Shown here in pieces: positions 9,078 through 18,258 of a stretch of DNA of 64,000 nucleotides. The DNA lies in the NCBI RefSeq assembly GCF_000013885.1, contig NC_007959.1, forward strand, positions 124,001 through 188,000. Direction: 5' to 3'. The notes under the pieces are model-generated. The model saw only the letters and a program-made list of their open reading frames with translations. It was not told where the DNA came from and did no database searches. Source of the stretch: Nitrobacter hamburgensis X14. GTDB taxonomy: Bacteria; Pseudomonadota; Alphaproteobacteria; Rhizobiales; Xanthobacteraceae. How positions within the stretch are numbered: position 1 is the stretch's first letter; each line of letters begins with the position of its first letter. The translations under genes and the position numbers were made by a program.

Positions 9078-10886
9078 TCAATCGGATGCGGCTTTCTTCT
9101 CGGATCGTTGATTCAACGACTTCTCGGCCTGCGAGAGGTTGTGTGCGGTATTGATAAGCGAAATATGTGAAAACGCCTGGGGAAAATTTCCGACCAGGCA
9201 GCGATGATCGGGGTCGTATTCCTCCGACAGCAAGCCAAGGTCATTACGGAGGGCGAGCAACCGTTCGAATAATGCCTCAGCATCCGCAATACGCCCCAAC
9301 ATCTGGTAGGCGTCGGCAAGCCAGAAGCTGCATGCCAGGAACATGCCTTCCCCCGGCGGAAGGCCGTCATCAGTTCGACCGGTGTCGTAACGCCGAACAA
9401 AACCATCAACCAGCAAGTCCCGCTCGATGGCTTCGACAGTGGCACGCACGCGACGATCCGTCGGCGGCAGAAAGCCTATCGAGCACATTAGCAGAAGGCT
9501 GGCATCCAGCTCCTTGCCGCCATAGGCTTGAACGAAATGTCCCAGATCGGGATCACACCCGTTAGCGCAAACGTCACGGTGAATATCATCCCGGATGCGA
9601 CGCCAGTCCTCGACAGGACACGGAAGATCGAATTCTTGCGAGCTCTTGATTCCTCGGTCGAACGCAACCCACGCCATCATCTTCGAATATGTGAAATGAC
9701 GGGGTTCACCGCGAATTTCCCAAATGCCAGAGTCAGGCTGTTGCCAGATCGAAGCCAAGTATTGAAGGAGGGCACACTCCATGTCCCAAGTCGGTTCGCT
9801 CGCCGGAAGACCGCCGCGCCGCGCCTGATAAAGCGCATCCATTAGCTCGCCGAATACATCAAGTTGCAACTGGTCGTGAGCGGCATTGCCGACGCGCACG
9901 GGCTTTGAATCTCCGAAACCGCGCAGCCACGGCACCTCCCATTCCCACAGCCGCCGCTCGCCCGCCACGCCGTACATAATCTGGAGCTGATTGGGGTTGC
10001 CGGCGACCGCCCGGACTAGCCAGTCACGCCAGGCGCTGGCCTCCTGAAAGTATCCCGAGCCCATCAACGCCAGCAAAGTGAGCGTCGCATCGCGCAGCCA
10101 GCAAAACCGGTAATCCCAGTTGCGGCTGGCGCCGATCTTTTCCGGCAACGAGGTCGTCGGCGCCGCTACAATGCCGCCGGTCGGTGAAAAGGTCAGCGCC
10201 TTTAGCGTGATCAGCGAACGCAGAGCTGCTTCCGACCACTTGCTAGTTCCCTGGTAAGTGGATGACCACTTGCGCCAGAACTGTTCGGTGTTGGCAAGTG
10301 CGCTGAAAGGATCCGGCAATGCCGGAACTGGCAAATAGGAGGGCGCATGGGTCAAGACGAAGGGCACCCGGTCACCGGCCGCCACCGTAAAGTCGCCGAT
10401 GGTTTTCATGTCTTTGCCGCGAACGGAAACCGGCGTGCGGAGCAGAAGCATGTTTGGTCCGGCAGTGGCACGCAGGACACCATTTTCTAATCGGCTGACC
10501 CAAGGGATCGCGCGACCATAATCGAAACGGATCACGAGTTCGCTTCGCATTCTGACGCGGCCTTCAATACCGACCACAATTCGTATCACGTCGGACGCTT
10601 GGCCTTTTGGCGGCATGAAATCGATCAGGCGGACACTTCCTTCGGCATTCGTGAAGGTGGTCTCGAGGATGAGCGTGCCCTCACGATATCGCCTGTCAGT
10701 GACTTCGGACGGCGCTCGCGGAGCGATCTGCCATCGGCCGTCCTTTGGCTCACCGAGCAGCGCCGCAAAACAGCTATCGGAATCGAAGCGCGGCAGACAC
10801 AGCCAGTCGATCGATCCGTTTCGTGCAATAAAGGCCGCAGCTTCGCAATCACCGATCATTCCGTAGTCTGCGATACCATCGGCCAA
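9078..10886 (-). CDS. GH15 family glucoamylase/trehalase-like hydrolase
   Basis: The 602-residue protein begins at TTG 10886; ATG 10859 is an internal alternative but would cut into the conserved start IADYGMIGDCEAAAFIARNG. It shows the usual two-part GH15 layout: a beta-sandwich with GSIDWLCLPRFDSDSCFAAL, then an (alpha/alpha)6 barrel with EKIGASRNWDYRFCWLRDAT, GVAGERRLWEWEVPWL and, near the end, LGLLSEEYDPDHRCLVGNFP with the conserved catalytic-type glutamate. Bacterial members act on alpha-glucans or trehalose. No signal peptide is seen, so it should be cytosolic. It follows the SDR gene by 41 bp and is probably the last gene of the long minus-strand train. Confidence 0.85.
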   Translation of the reverse strand: MADGIADYGMIGDCEAAAFIARNGSIDWLCLPRFDSDSCFAALLGEPKDGRWQIAPRAPSEVTDRRYREGTLILETTFTNAEGSVRLIDFMPPKGQASDVIRIVVGIEGRVRMRSELVIRFDYGRAIPWVSRLENGVLRATAGPNMLLLRTPVSVRGKDMKTIGDFTVAAGDRVPFVLTHAPSYLPVPALPDPFSALANTEQFWRKWSSTYQGTSKWSEAALRSLITLKALTFSPTGGIVAAPTTSLPEKIGASRNWDYRFCWLRDATLTLLALMGSGYFQEASAWRDWLVRAVAGNPNQLQIMYGVAGERRLWEWEVPWLRGFGDSKPVRVGNAAHDQLQLDVFGELMDALYQARRGGLPASEPTWDMECALLQYLASIWQQPDSGIWEIRGEPRHFTYSKMMAWVAFDRGIKSSQEFDLPCPVEDWRRIRDDIHRDVCANGCDPDLGHFVQAYGGKELDASLLLMCSIGFLPPTDRRVRATVEAIERDLLVDGFVRRYDTGRTDDGLPPGEGMFLACSFWLADAYQMLGRIADAEALFERLLALRNDLGLLSEEYDPDHRCLVGNFPQAFSHISLINTAHNLSQAEKSLNQRSEKKAASD

Positions 10887-10927
10887 GGATTGCGCTCTCT
10901 ATCGGAAGATGACTTTGCCGGTGACTC

Positions 10928-11923
10928 TCAGGCACGCCGTGAGCTGGCGATAGCGACCAAACCCGCAACGCCCGCAATCAACGCACAAGCAATCCCGACC
11001 CGAAGGCGAACCGGATCAAAGCCCATCACATCGCGGCGGGCGGAGCGGTCGAAACGCCCGTGGACCCCAGGGTCACATGGAACGGGTTCAAACAAATTGT
11101 CTTTTCGATCCGGCGAGGCCAATTCCGCTGTCATCTGCCCACTGTAACCTTCGCTCGCAAGGATCCGGTCACCTAGCAAGGGCAGCAACATTGCGCCAAA
11201 AATGGCCTTTAGCGCCGATCTGCCGATCCAGAGTTCACGGGGAGCCTCAAGCGCGGCGCGCACGATCTCTTTTGCTATGGCTTCCGGCTGATAGATTGGG
11301 GGCACCGGCTGCAATTTGCGCGGCATCCGCGAGCGAGCCCAATCGAACTGCGGCGTATTGACGGCCGGCAGTTGGACCATGGTCAGGCGAATGCGGCTTC
11401 GCTCGTGATCGAGTTCACTGCGCAGCGCATCGGTGAAGCCGCGAATGGCGAACTTGGCCCCGCAATAGGCCGACTGTAACGGGATGGCGCGATAGCTCAG
11501 CGCGGAGCCCACCTGAACGATCGTGCCCCGGTTGCGGGGCCGCATGTGCTTGAGCGCGGCCATCGTGCCATAGACCTGTCCGAGGTAAGTGACTTCGGTG
11601 ACCCGGCGAAACTCGTCCGGTATGATCTCCTCGACCGGCGCAAAGATCGTAACCATTGCGTCATTGACCCAGACGTCGATACGCCCCCACTCTGCCATCA
11701 CCTGATCTGCCGCAGCAAACACCGCGCCGGCATCCGCGACATCCAGTGGCAGCACGAGAGCGTGACCTCCAGCCGCTTCCACGTCCCGTCGCGCGCCCTC
11801 GAGGCCTTCTTTCCCGCGCGCGATCAAGGCCACGTTCCAGCCTTTTTGCGCGAACGCGATTGCCACGGCGCGGCCGACGCCGGCGGATGCGCCGGTAACG
11901 ACCACTGTGCTTCGGTTGGACAT
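10928..11923 (-). CDS. SDR-family oxidoreductase with C-terminal membrane anchor
   Basis: This 331-residue protein has the classical short-chain dehydrogenase motifs: TGASAGVG at 10-17 for NAD(P) binding, the catalytic serine at S140 (QVGSALSYR), Y153 and K157 in SAYCGAK. The usual NNA motif is altered to NDAM (88-91). After the 250-residue core comes a basic stretch and a transmembrane helix (about 307-327, GIACALIAGVAGLVAIAS), which would tether it to the membrane. Its start lies 20 bp after the coxD stop, so it is likely cotranscribed with the oxidase genes. The substrate cannot be deduced. Confidence 0.85.
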   Translation of the reverse strand: MSNRSTVVVTGASAGVGRAVAIAFAQKGWNVALIARGKEGLEGARRDVEAAGGHALVLPLDVADAGAVFAAADQVMAEWGRIDVWVNDAMVTIFAPVEEIIPDEFRRVTEVTYLGQVYGTMAALKHMRPRNRGTIVQVGSALSYRAIPLQSAYCGAKFAIRGFTDALRSELDHERSRIRLTMVQLPAVNTPQFDWARSRMPRKLQPVPPIYQPEAIAKEIVRAALEAPRELWIGRSALKAIFGAMLLPLLGDRILASEGYSGQMTAELASPDRKDNLFEPVPCDPGVHGRFDRSARRDVMGFDPVRLRVGIACALIAGVAGLVAIASSRRA

Positions 11924-11942
11924 CTGGCTACCTCCGTCTGTC

Positions 11943-12284
11943 TCAACGGTTGCGAGAGAGCGATTGTTCCCCGCGCGTCGGTTGCGGGTGAGCGTTCCCG
12001 AATTGACGGCTGGCGATCACATCGGTGAGGGTCAGGACGAACAAGATGGTGAGCCAGAATACGCCAGCGGCCGCGGCAAGCCTGATGAGCGAAGGCGAGT
12101 TGCCAAGCCCCATGAAGATCACGATGACAAGCGTGACTTTGATCCCGGCGATCGCAAGTGCGATCACCACGTTGAAGTCACCAAGGGGAAGACGGGCAGC
12201 CCCAAACGTGAGCCCCAGCAAGACCAGGAGCGCCAGCCAGACGAGGCCGTTCTTTCGCCAAATCGCGTATGTTTGCGCACTCAT
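11943..12284 (-). CDS. Cytochrome c oxidase subunit IV (caa3 type)
   Basis: The 113-residue protein has three predicted transmembrane helices (about 14-32, 38-58 and 70-88) and fits the bacterial COX4 family of caa3 oxidases, whose small subunit helps assembly and stability of subunit I. The ATG overlaps the stop of coxC in ATGA. Its last 25 residues are polar. It closes the oxidase block coxB-A-C-D. Confidence 0.8.
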   Translation of the reverse strand: MSAQTYAIWRKNGLVWLALLVLLGLTFGAARLPLGDFNVVIALAIAGIKVTLVIVIFMGLGNSPSLIRLAAAAGVFWLTILFVLTLTDVIASRQFGNAHPQPTRGEQSLSRNR

Positions 12285-12916
12285 GATCGTCCCATGAGAT
12301 AAATCAAAGGATAGAGGATAATCCAGATCACATCGACGAGATGCCAGTACAACGCGGTTACCTCGACCTGCGGATTCTCGCGCAACTCAACCCTGCGCAA
12401 CGCGCCGAATATCGCAAGGCGTCCGACCAGGCCGAGGCCGATGCTGAGATGGACCGCGTGGACCGCCGTCATGATCCAGTAGAGCGCAAAGAAGAGCTGC
12501 GCCGCGGGTTCTTTCATTGCAAAATTGACGCCGGGTACGAGGTGCTTACCGATGTCCTCTGCGTACTCGAAGCCCTTGAATACCAGGGACATCAGGCCAA
12601 GGACCACGGTAGCTCCGAGGCTCCAGATCGCAAGGCGTCGCATATCGGCTTCAGCCGCCTGGGCGGCCACCGCCATGGTGAGGCTGCTTGTCATCAGGAC
12701 GGCCGTATTGACTGTGCCGTACCAGAGGTCGGTTTCCCGGCCGGCGATGGTAAAAACATCTGGATTGGCGACACGGTAAGCCGTGTAGAGCAGCAACATG
12801 GAGCCGAAGAACAGCAGTTCGCTCGCAAGAAATACCCAGATGCCAAAGGTCGCGCCTTCACGCTGCCGCGTGAGCTCCTGCCATGGCGCTCGAAGGACGC
12901 TGGTTGGCGTTGTCAC
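12281..12916 (-). CDS. Cytochrome c oxidase subunit III
   Basis: The 211-residue, five-helix protein reads FGIWVFLASELLFFGSMLLL near the N-terminus, the hallmark of heme-copper oxidase subunit III, and ends with VTALYWHLVDVIWIILYPLI, another conserved segment. It is shorter than mitochondrial subunit III because the first two helices are absent, as in many caa3 oxidases. The start is GTG, overlapping the coxA stop (GTGA). It has no redox centre and supports proton uptake into subunit I. Confidence 0.9.
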   Translation of the reverse strand: MTTPTSVLRAPWQELTRQREGATFGIWVFLASELLFFGSMLLLYTAYRVANPDVFTIAGRETDLWYGTVNTAVLMTSSLTMAVAAQAAEADMRRLAIWSLGATVVLGLMSLVFKGFEYAEDIGKHLVPGVNFAMKEPAAQLFFALYWIMTAVHAVHLSIGLGLVGRLAIFGALRRVELRENPQVEVTALYWHLVDVIWIILYPLIYLMGRS

Positions 12917-14586
12917 GCCCGATCTCCCTCAGTGCGGTAGTTATCTTCGCCGTGTTCCGGGGCGAAGCCTTCCGGATGGTAGCGATAAGGACCTTCTTCG
13001 ACATGAGGCGTTGCTGCGAAATTCTCCCGTGAAGGAGGCGAGCTTGTCTTCCACTCGAGACCTGTGGCGTTCCAGGGATTTCGGCCCGCTCGGGCGCCCC
13101 ATATCAAGGACCAGGTCAGATAAAGAGGCGGCAAAAGGTAGGCGGCGGCAAGCACGAAAGCTCCCGCCGAGGACAGGACATTGTAGAGCTGAAACTCGGG
13201 CGGGTAGACATGGTAACGCCGCGGCATTCCCAGATAGCCAACGATGAATTGTGGAAAGAACGTGAAGTTAAAGCCAAAGAACATCAGGATGGCGGCGAAA
13301 CGCGCCCAAACATCGGGATACAAACGTCCGGTGATCTTCGGCCACCAGTAGTGCAGTCCCGCAAAAAAAGCAGAGACCGTGCCACCTACCATGATGTAAT
13401 GGAAATGCGCGACCACGAAGGTGGTATCGGTTACGTGAACATCGACCGGAATCGACGCGAGGAATAGTCCGGTCAGACCGCCGATCGTGAACAGCCCCAG
13501 AAAGCCCAGCGCATAAAGCATCGGAGCATCGAAGCTGATCTGGCCGCGATAAAGCGTCGCCGTCCAGTTGAACACCTTGATGGCGGATGGCACCGCGACG
13601 ATGAAGGACAGAAACGAGAAAACAAGGCTCGCGTAAGGCGACTGGCCCGATACGAACATGTGGTGGCCCCAGACGAAAAAGCCGATCACTGCGATCCCGA
13701 CCATGGCGTAAACCATGAAGTCGTAGCCGAAGACGCGGCGACGGGCGAAGCATGTGATGACTTCCGAAATGACCCCCATTGCCGGCAGGACCATGATGTA
13801 GACCGCGGGATGGCTATAGAACCAGAACAGGTGCTGGAACAGCAGCGGATCGCCGCCAAAATCGGGATTGAAGATGGGCAGATGCAGCCAGCGCTCCGCG
13901 ATCACAAGAAGCAGCGTAACGGCGAGTACGGGCGTCGCCAGCACCATCACGAGGCTTGTTGCGTAGATCGCCCAGACGAAGAGCGGAAGGCGAAACCAGG
14001 TCATGCCGGGCGCGCGTAGCATGTGCGTCGTCGCGATGAAGTTCACGCCCGTGGCGATTGAGGAGAATCCCGCGATAAACACGCCGAGCGCCGCTGCGAT
14101 GACGTGCGTGTTGGAGAACATGGTCGAGAACGGGGTATAGAAGGTCCATCCGGTATCGACGCCGCCGGCGATCAGTGCGTACAGCGTACATGCGCCACCG
14201 GTCACGATGAGATACCAGCTGAACAGATTGAGGCGCGGAAATGCGACATCTCGCGCGCCGATCATCAATGGCAGCAGGAAATTGCCAAAAGTGCCGGGAA
14301 TCGACGGCACCATGAAGAACCAAACCATGATTACGCCATGGAAAGTGAAAAGCTTGTTGTAAGTATCGTCCGAAAGCAAATCACCTGCCGGCGTAAACAG
14401 ATCCAGCCTGACCAGTGAGATCGCAATGCCGCCGAGAAAGAAGAAAAAGGTAATCGTCGCCGCATACAAGATCGCGATGCGCTTATGGTCCGTCGTGGCA
14501 AGCCACGATGCCACGGTGTGGCCGGCAGCGAGGTAGCTGGGTTCGCGCGGAAGCGGAAGTTCGCCGCTGATCGCAACGTCGGTCAT
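12913..14586 (-). CDS. Cytochrome c oxidase subunit I (A2-type)
   Basis: The 557-residue, 12-helix catalytic subunit carries heme a and the heme a3/CuB site. Visible ligands are His in TFHGVIMVWFF, the CuB pair WGHHMF, the HFHYIMVGG block for heme a3 and heme a, and the CuB/Tyr motif. The last motif reads FWFYSHPAVYIM, with Tyr-Ser before His and Ala instead of the Glu of HPEVY. By the known classification this YSHP form marks A2-type oxidases. Start and stop overlap neighbours by four bases, so it is translationally coupled. It reduces O2 with electrons from subunit II and pumps protons. Confidence 0.95.
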   Translation of the reverse strand: MTDVAISGELPLPREPSYLAAGHTVASWLATTDHKRIAILYAATITFFFFLGGIAISLVRLDLFTPAGDLLSDDTYNKLFTFHGVIMVWFFMVPSIPGTFGNFLLPLMIGARDVAFPRLNLFSWYLIVTGGACTLYALIAGGVDTGWTFYTPFSTMFSNTHVIAAALGVFIAGFSSIATGVNFIATTHMLRAPGMTWFRLPLFVWAIYATSLVMVLATPVLAVTLLLVIAERWLHLPIFNPDFGGDPLLFQHLFWFYSHPAVYIMVLPAMGVISEVITCFARRRVFGYDFMVYAMVGIAVIGFFVWGHHMFVSGQSPYASLVFSFLSFIVAVPSAIKVFNWTATLYRGQISFDAPMLYALGFLGLFTIGGLTGLFLASIPVDVHVTDTTFVVAHFHYIMVGGTVSAFFAGLHYWWPKITGRLYPDVWARFAAILMFFGFNFTFFPQFIVGYLGMPRRYHVYPPEFQLYNVLSSAGAFVLAAAYLLPPLYLTWSLIWGARAGRNPWNATGLEWKTSSPPSRENFAATPHVEEGPYRYHPEGFAPEHGEDNYRTEGDRA

Positions 14587-15527
14587 TGGCTGTTTCCCTC
14601 TCTTCCCGAGAGCGAGCGAATATAGGCTGTCAGCGAAATGATTTCGCCGTCGGTGAGAATTCCGGCGTAGCTCGGCATGATCGGTTCGAATCCAGCGACA
14701 ACATCTCGCCGCGGCATCAGCATCGAATCGCGCAAATAAGCCTCGTCGGCAGTTACGGTACGGCCGTCCGCCAGCTGAACCTTACGTCCGTAAAGGCCGT
14801 TCAGATCGGGGGCATGCACCCTGGAGGCTTCAGAATGGCAACCAGAGCAACCCCGCGCGCGAAAGACAGTCGCGCCTGTTTTTGCCAGGCCGTCGTCCTC
14901 CGGCTGGGCCGCGAGCCATCGGGCGTAGGCCTCCTTCTGCACCACCACGATCCGGCCGGTCATGCGGGAATGTTCGCTACCGCAGTATTCCGCGCAGAAC
15001 AGATGAAAAACGCCGGGTTTGGTCGCTCGAAACCAGGTTTCGGTGTACCGGCCCGGCAGGACATCTTTTTTCATTCGGAACGCCGGAACGAAAAACGAGT
15101 GTATGACGTCTTCGGACGTCATAACGAGTCGCACCGGCGTGTCGAGCGGAACATGAAGTTCATTGATTTCACGCGCGCCATTGGAATGCTGCGTTTTCCA
15201 CATCCATTGCTTGGCGACGACATGGATTTCGAGCGCATTCTTCGGTGCGGCAAGGGCCGACAAATGGGTTGAACTGACCCACCAGAAAATGAACAGCGCC
15301 AGGAACAGCGTCGCCGACGTCCATCCGATTTCGAATTCCCTGCTCATGACCTTAGGCAACGCGCCACGTTTGGCTTTCGACCCGCGCCGATAGCGGATCG
15401 AAAAGACCAGGATCAACGCCGCCACCAGCAAGACGATCAATCCCGAGAACGCCAGAAGTACAAAGTAGATTTGATCGGTCCGCACGGCCTGCTGCGAAGC
15501 GGCGTCTGGCATAAAAATGGATGACAT
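14583..15527 (-). CDS. Cytochrome c oxidase subunit II with fused cytochrome c domain
   Basis: The 314-residue protein has two transmembrane helices (about 20-44 and 69-90) and a cupredoxin domain with CuA ligands H143 and CAEYCGSEHSRM (178-189). A C-terminal c-type cytochrome has the heme motif CSGCH at 227-231 and a later Met (IMPSYAG) as a likely sixth ligand. This fusion defines caa3 oxidases. The fused heme receives electrons, here probably from the ActE/ActA hemes of the complex III encoded upstream. The ATG lies at the SCO gene stop, in the same tight operon. Confidence 0.95.
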   Translation of the reverse strand: MSSIFMPDAASQQAVRTDQIYFVLLAFSGLIVLLVAALILVFSIRYRRGSKAKRGALPKVMSREFEIGWTSATLFLALFIFWWVSSTHLSALAAPKNALEIHVVAKQWMWKTQHSNGAREINELHVPLDTPVRLVMTSEDVIHSFFVPAFRMKKDVLPGRYTETWFRATKPGVFHLFCAEYCGSEHSRMTGRIVVVQKEAYARWLAAQPEDDGLAKTGATVFRARGCSGCHSEASRVHAPDLNGLYGRKVQLADGRTVTADEAYLRDSMLMPRRDVVAGFEPIMPSYAGILTDGEIISLTAYIRSLSGREGNSQ

Positions 15528-16315
15528 CAGCGAATGTCCTTGCTCATGCGCCGGCGTCTTTCGAGAACCGCAATCGCACCAAGGACACTGATGACGGTGA
15601 GCGCGGCGAAGAGTTTCAACATTCGCGCAATCGCGGGTGCATATACTCCATGCGCGGCATCAAATCCGTAGCAGAGTAAAGTTAGGCGGTCGGCGAATGT
15701 TCCGATATGTCCCGCCCCCGCCTCGACGAGCGCGAGACGCAGATCCCTTGGATTGAGCGCAAGGCTCGACAGGGCTCTCGAAACCCGGCCATCGGCTGTC
15801 ATGACCAGTGCGCCGGCGGGATGGGCGAACTGATCCGCGGCGACATCGTATCGATAGCGATAGCCGAGGGCGTCGGTGAGCCGATGCACGTTACCGGCAT
15901 CGCCCCGAAGCAGGATTGTGACGCGTTCGACGGCGGAATCTCCGATCTGCCGGGCCATCAAGCGAGCGTCTTTAGCGCTGTCCTTCGGATCAAGACCGAT
16001 CACGACGAGCCGGTACTTCGCGGGATCGAGACCGGTCTGCGCCAACGCCCCCGACGCGATCGCCAGCGCGGGCCCGCAAATGGTCCGGCAGTTGTAGTCC
16101 ACAAACAGCAGAAGACTCGGCCGTCCGCCGATCGCCTCGCGCAGGGTCAAGCGCCTGTCGTCAATATCGCGAAATTTTAGCGCGAGCGGCGCGGCCGCAT
16201 CGGCTGCCGGCGAAAGAAACACTCCGTCAAGCTCGTTGCGGGTCAACGCGGCCTGCGCACCGGTCGCAAGAACCAACGGTGCCATGATGAAAAGGGCGGC
16301 GAATAGCGGCTTCAC
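15527..16315 (-). CDS. SCO1/SenC-type copper chaperone
   Basis: The 262-residue protein has an N-terminal signal peptide (about residues 1-22), a thioredoxin-like domain with the copper-binding pair C76-x3-C80 (CRTIC) and H165 (FAHPAG), and a C-terminal transmembrane helix near 230-250 followed by ERRRRMSKD. SCO proteins deliver copper to the CuA site of subunit II in the periplasm. The extra C-terminal helix is typical of SCO proteins encoded in alternative-complex-III clusters. It overlaps neighbours on both sides. Confidence 0.9.
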   Translation of the reverse strand: MKPLFAALFIMAPLVLATGAQAALTRNELDGVFLSPAADAAAPLALKFRDIDDRRLTLREAIGGRPSLLLFVDYNCRTICGPALAIASGALAQTGLDPAKYRLVVIGLDPKDSAKDARLMARQIGDSAVERVTILLRGDAGNVHRLTDALGYRYRYDVAADQFAHPAGALVMTADGRVSRALSSLALNPRDLRLALVEAGAGHIGTFADRLTLLCYGFDAAHGVYAPAIARMLKLFAALTVISVLGAIAVLERRRRMSKDIR

Positions 16316-16704
16316 GGCGACTGTCCTCCGCCTGCACCGGCAGGTTGTTTGGCTGAAGTGTTCGAATCGATCGGCGCATAGGCATCGGCGCCCCGCGCCA
16401 CGACACGTTTCATCGCTTCTTCGATCGGGATGGCGATGATGCCCTTCTCCCGGTCAACCCACGCATACCCGCCAAGCCGGCCGCGTTGTTCGGCCTGCAG
16501 CCTGGCAAGATCGGCGGCGTCGTTTGTTTGAAGCCGCGGCTTGGCAAACAGGGTCGGCGGCACAAAGACCACGTGGCCGGTCCGTTCGCCGTAAAAGATG
16601 CGCAGCACGACGAGGGATATCCCCACAAAGACCAGAAATCCTATCGCCGTGAACAGCACGGCGCGCGTTGCGACGGCAGGTGATTCCGGCCGGTCATTCG
16701 GCAT
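16312..16704 (-). CDS. Small single-helix membrane protein of the act-cox cluster
   Basis: The 130-residue protein has one transmembrane helix (about 13-35, ATRAVLFTAIGFLVFVGISL) and a periplasmic tail. The tail contains LARLQAEQRGRLGGYAWVDR and EKGIIAIPIEEAMKRVVARG, a pattern seen in small proteins next to SCO and oxidase genes in these clusters. Its role is unknown; assembly or subunit function is only inferred from position. It overlaps actF by 11 bases and the SCO gene by four. Confidence 0.65.
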   Translation of the reverse strand: MPNDRPESPAVATRAVLFTAIGFLVFVGISLVVLRIFYGERTGHVVFVPPTLFAKPRLQTNDAADLARLQAEQRGRLGGYAWVDREKGIIAIPIEEAMKRVVARGADAYAPIDSNTSAKQPAGAGGGQSP

Positions 16705-17740
16705 GGGCGGCTCCGCTCAATCGGACAACGACGCGATCGAAAAGGCCGAGGCCGAGGCCGACGAGTGCGACGACGGCGCTCGAGGCCGCGACAATCGCAC
16801 CGCTCCCGAAAGCCGGTGCGATCAGCCAGGCCACATGCAGAAAAATGCCGAGCAGGATCAGGCTGCCGATCAGGCGAAGCGCGATACGGCTTTGCCGGAA
16901 ACTCTGCTTCAGCAGCAGGCAAAGCGGCACCAACGCACCGATCACCACGGCGCTGGCAATAAGCCATTGCCACCCATCGCGCCCTCGCAGCAGATACCAC
17001 GCAGCCTTGTCCGGCAGATTGCCGTACCAGATGACGATGAACGACATGAGGGCGAGATAGACGGTGCCGAGCAGGGTCGCCAGGATCAATCCGGCAAGAT
17101 CCGCGATTGCTCCGGGTTGTCGCGCCTCCGGTCCCGCGATCGCGGCAAGCGCGAGGGCGGAAAGAAGCTGCTGAATCGCAATGGCGGCGGCGAATGCTGA
17201 CGAGGAAAATCTGCTGTCGATCGACAGGACCCAGTCCACTGCGACAAGGCTGATGACGACCGCATGAAAGACGAGGCCGAGTCCTGCCATCAGTGCCGTG
17301 CAGCGCTTCCTGACCACGGCAACGGCGAGCACCGACCAACCGAGGAGAGCGACCGCCGACCGTAGCAGGAAGGCAGGCTGGTTCAGATAGACGTGCGCCA
17401 CCGCAGGCCGGAGCATCGAGGTGTCCGAGGCCCAGCGGTAGAGCGCGGACAGACCGAACGCCAGCGGCAGAAAGGCGAGCGCGAGCAGCGGCAACATGGC
17501 AGCGGCCGGCATCAACACCGGCGCAAGCGCTGCTCCCCAACGCCCTCCCGTCAGCCTGTGGATCAGCAGCAGGACGAGACTGCCAATCGTGATGCCACTG
17601 ACGAACACAAACGCGATCAGCCAGCCCTGCATCACGGATTTCGGGCTCGCCACGAGACCGACCGCGAGGGCTACGAGCGCGCCGGCTGCTGCGATCAGCA
17701 TCGGCCACCGCCAGAAAGGACGTGCCACGCGCGCGCTCAT
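16694..17740 (-). CDS. actF: Alternative complex III subunit ActF (quinol-oxidising membrane subunit)
   Basis: The 348-residue protein has about ten transmembrane helices and resembles the shorter NrfD-related quinol:cytochrome c oxidoreductase subunit. Segments such as GWLIAFVFVSGITIGSLVLL, DWVLSIDSRFSSSAFA and FIVIWYGNLPDKAAWYLLRG fit ActF. In known ACIII structures ActC and ActF form the membrane core; ActF lacks a fully built quinol site. The gene follows actE with a four-base overlap. Confidence 0.85.
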   Translation of the reverse strand: MSARVARPFWRWPMLIAAAGALVALAVGLVASPKSVMQGWLIAFVFVSGITIGSLVLLLIHRLTGGRWGAALAPVLMPAAAMLPLLALAFLPLAFGLSALYRWASDTSMLRPAVAHVYLNQPAFLLRSAVALLGWSVLAVAVVRKRCTALMAGLGLVFHAVVISLVAVDWVLSIDSRFSSSAFAAAIAIQQLLSALALAAIAGPEARQPGAIADLAGLILATLLGTVYLALMSFIVIWYGNLPDKAAWYLLRGRDGWQWLIASAVVIGALVPLCLLLKQSFRQSRIALRLIGSLILLGIFLHVAWLIAPAFGSGAIVAASSAVVALVGLGLGLFDRVVVRLSGAAHAE

Positions 17741-18258
17741 GGCAGTTTCTCCCGTGCCTGCGGCATGTCGGCGACGCGCACATGCCTGGACTCTTGCAGG
17801 GCACGGATATACGCGACGATGGCCCAGCGGTCGTGCGGAGGAACGCGCGACGCGTAGGAATACATCACGCCATACCCATTGGTGATGACGTCGAAGAAGT
17901 ACCGGGCTGGCGCTTCCCGCAATCGGTCGCTGTGGTACGACGGCGGCGCCGGAAAGCCGCGTTGAACGACCATGCCGTCGCCGTCACCAGCCAGACCATG
18001 ACATGGCGAGCAGAAAATCTCGAAGTCTTTGCGGCCCGTCCGCATCAGGGAATCGGTCACGGGTGGAGGCTCTTTTACATCCCGCGCGCGGGCAAGATCG
18101 CCCTGCGCGACGACCCCCGCAGGCAACGGCTGGGCTTCGCTGCCGTTTGGCCAGATTTTTGAAGGAGCATAGGTGTCATACCGGTTCTGCTGCCGCATCG
18201 ACTGGTCGTCGCAGCCAGCGACGGCAAGCACGATTGCAAGCAGAAGCAGTCTCGTCAT
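17737..18258 (-). CDS. actE: Alternative complex III cytochrome c lipoprotein ActE
   Basis: ATG 18258 gives 173 residues with a lipoprotein signal (LAVAGC, lipidated C16). One c-type heme motif CSPCHG occurs at 83-88 and a Met ligand candidate in GYGVMYSYASRV, followed by WAIVAYIRALQ, the typical end of a class I cytochrome c. The longer frame to 18435 is not needed, since the signal peptide marks the start. ActE is the monoheme subunit on the periplasmic side that passes electrons to the oxidase. Its start overlaps the actD stop (ATGA). Confidence 0.9.
   Translation of the reverse strand: MTRLLLLAIVLAVAGCDDQSMRQQNRYDTYAPSKIWPNGSEAQPLPAGVVAQGDLARARDVKEPPPVTDSLMRTGRKDFEIFCSPCHGLAGDGDGMVVQRGFPAPPSYHSDRLREAPARYFFDVITNGYGVMYSYASRVPPHDRWAIVAYIRALQESRHVRVADMPQAREKLP

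Noticed and set aside
9067..9081. TTGAACTTTAATCAA as a second FixK box
   Set aside because: The half-sites are one base too far apart and the site overlaps the end of the GH15 gene, far from any start.
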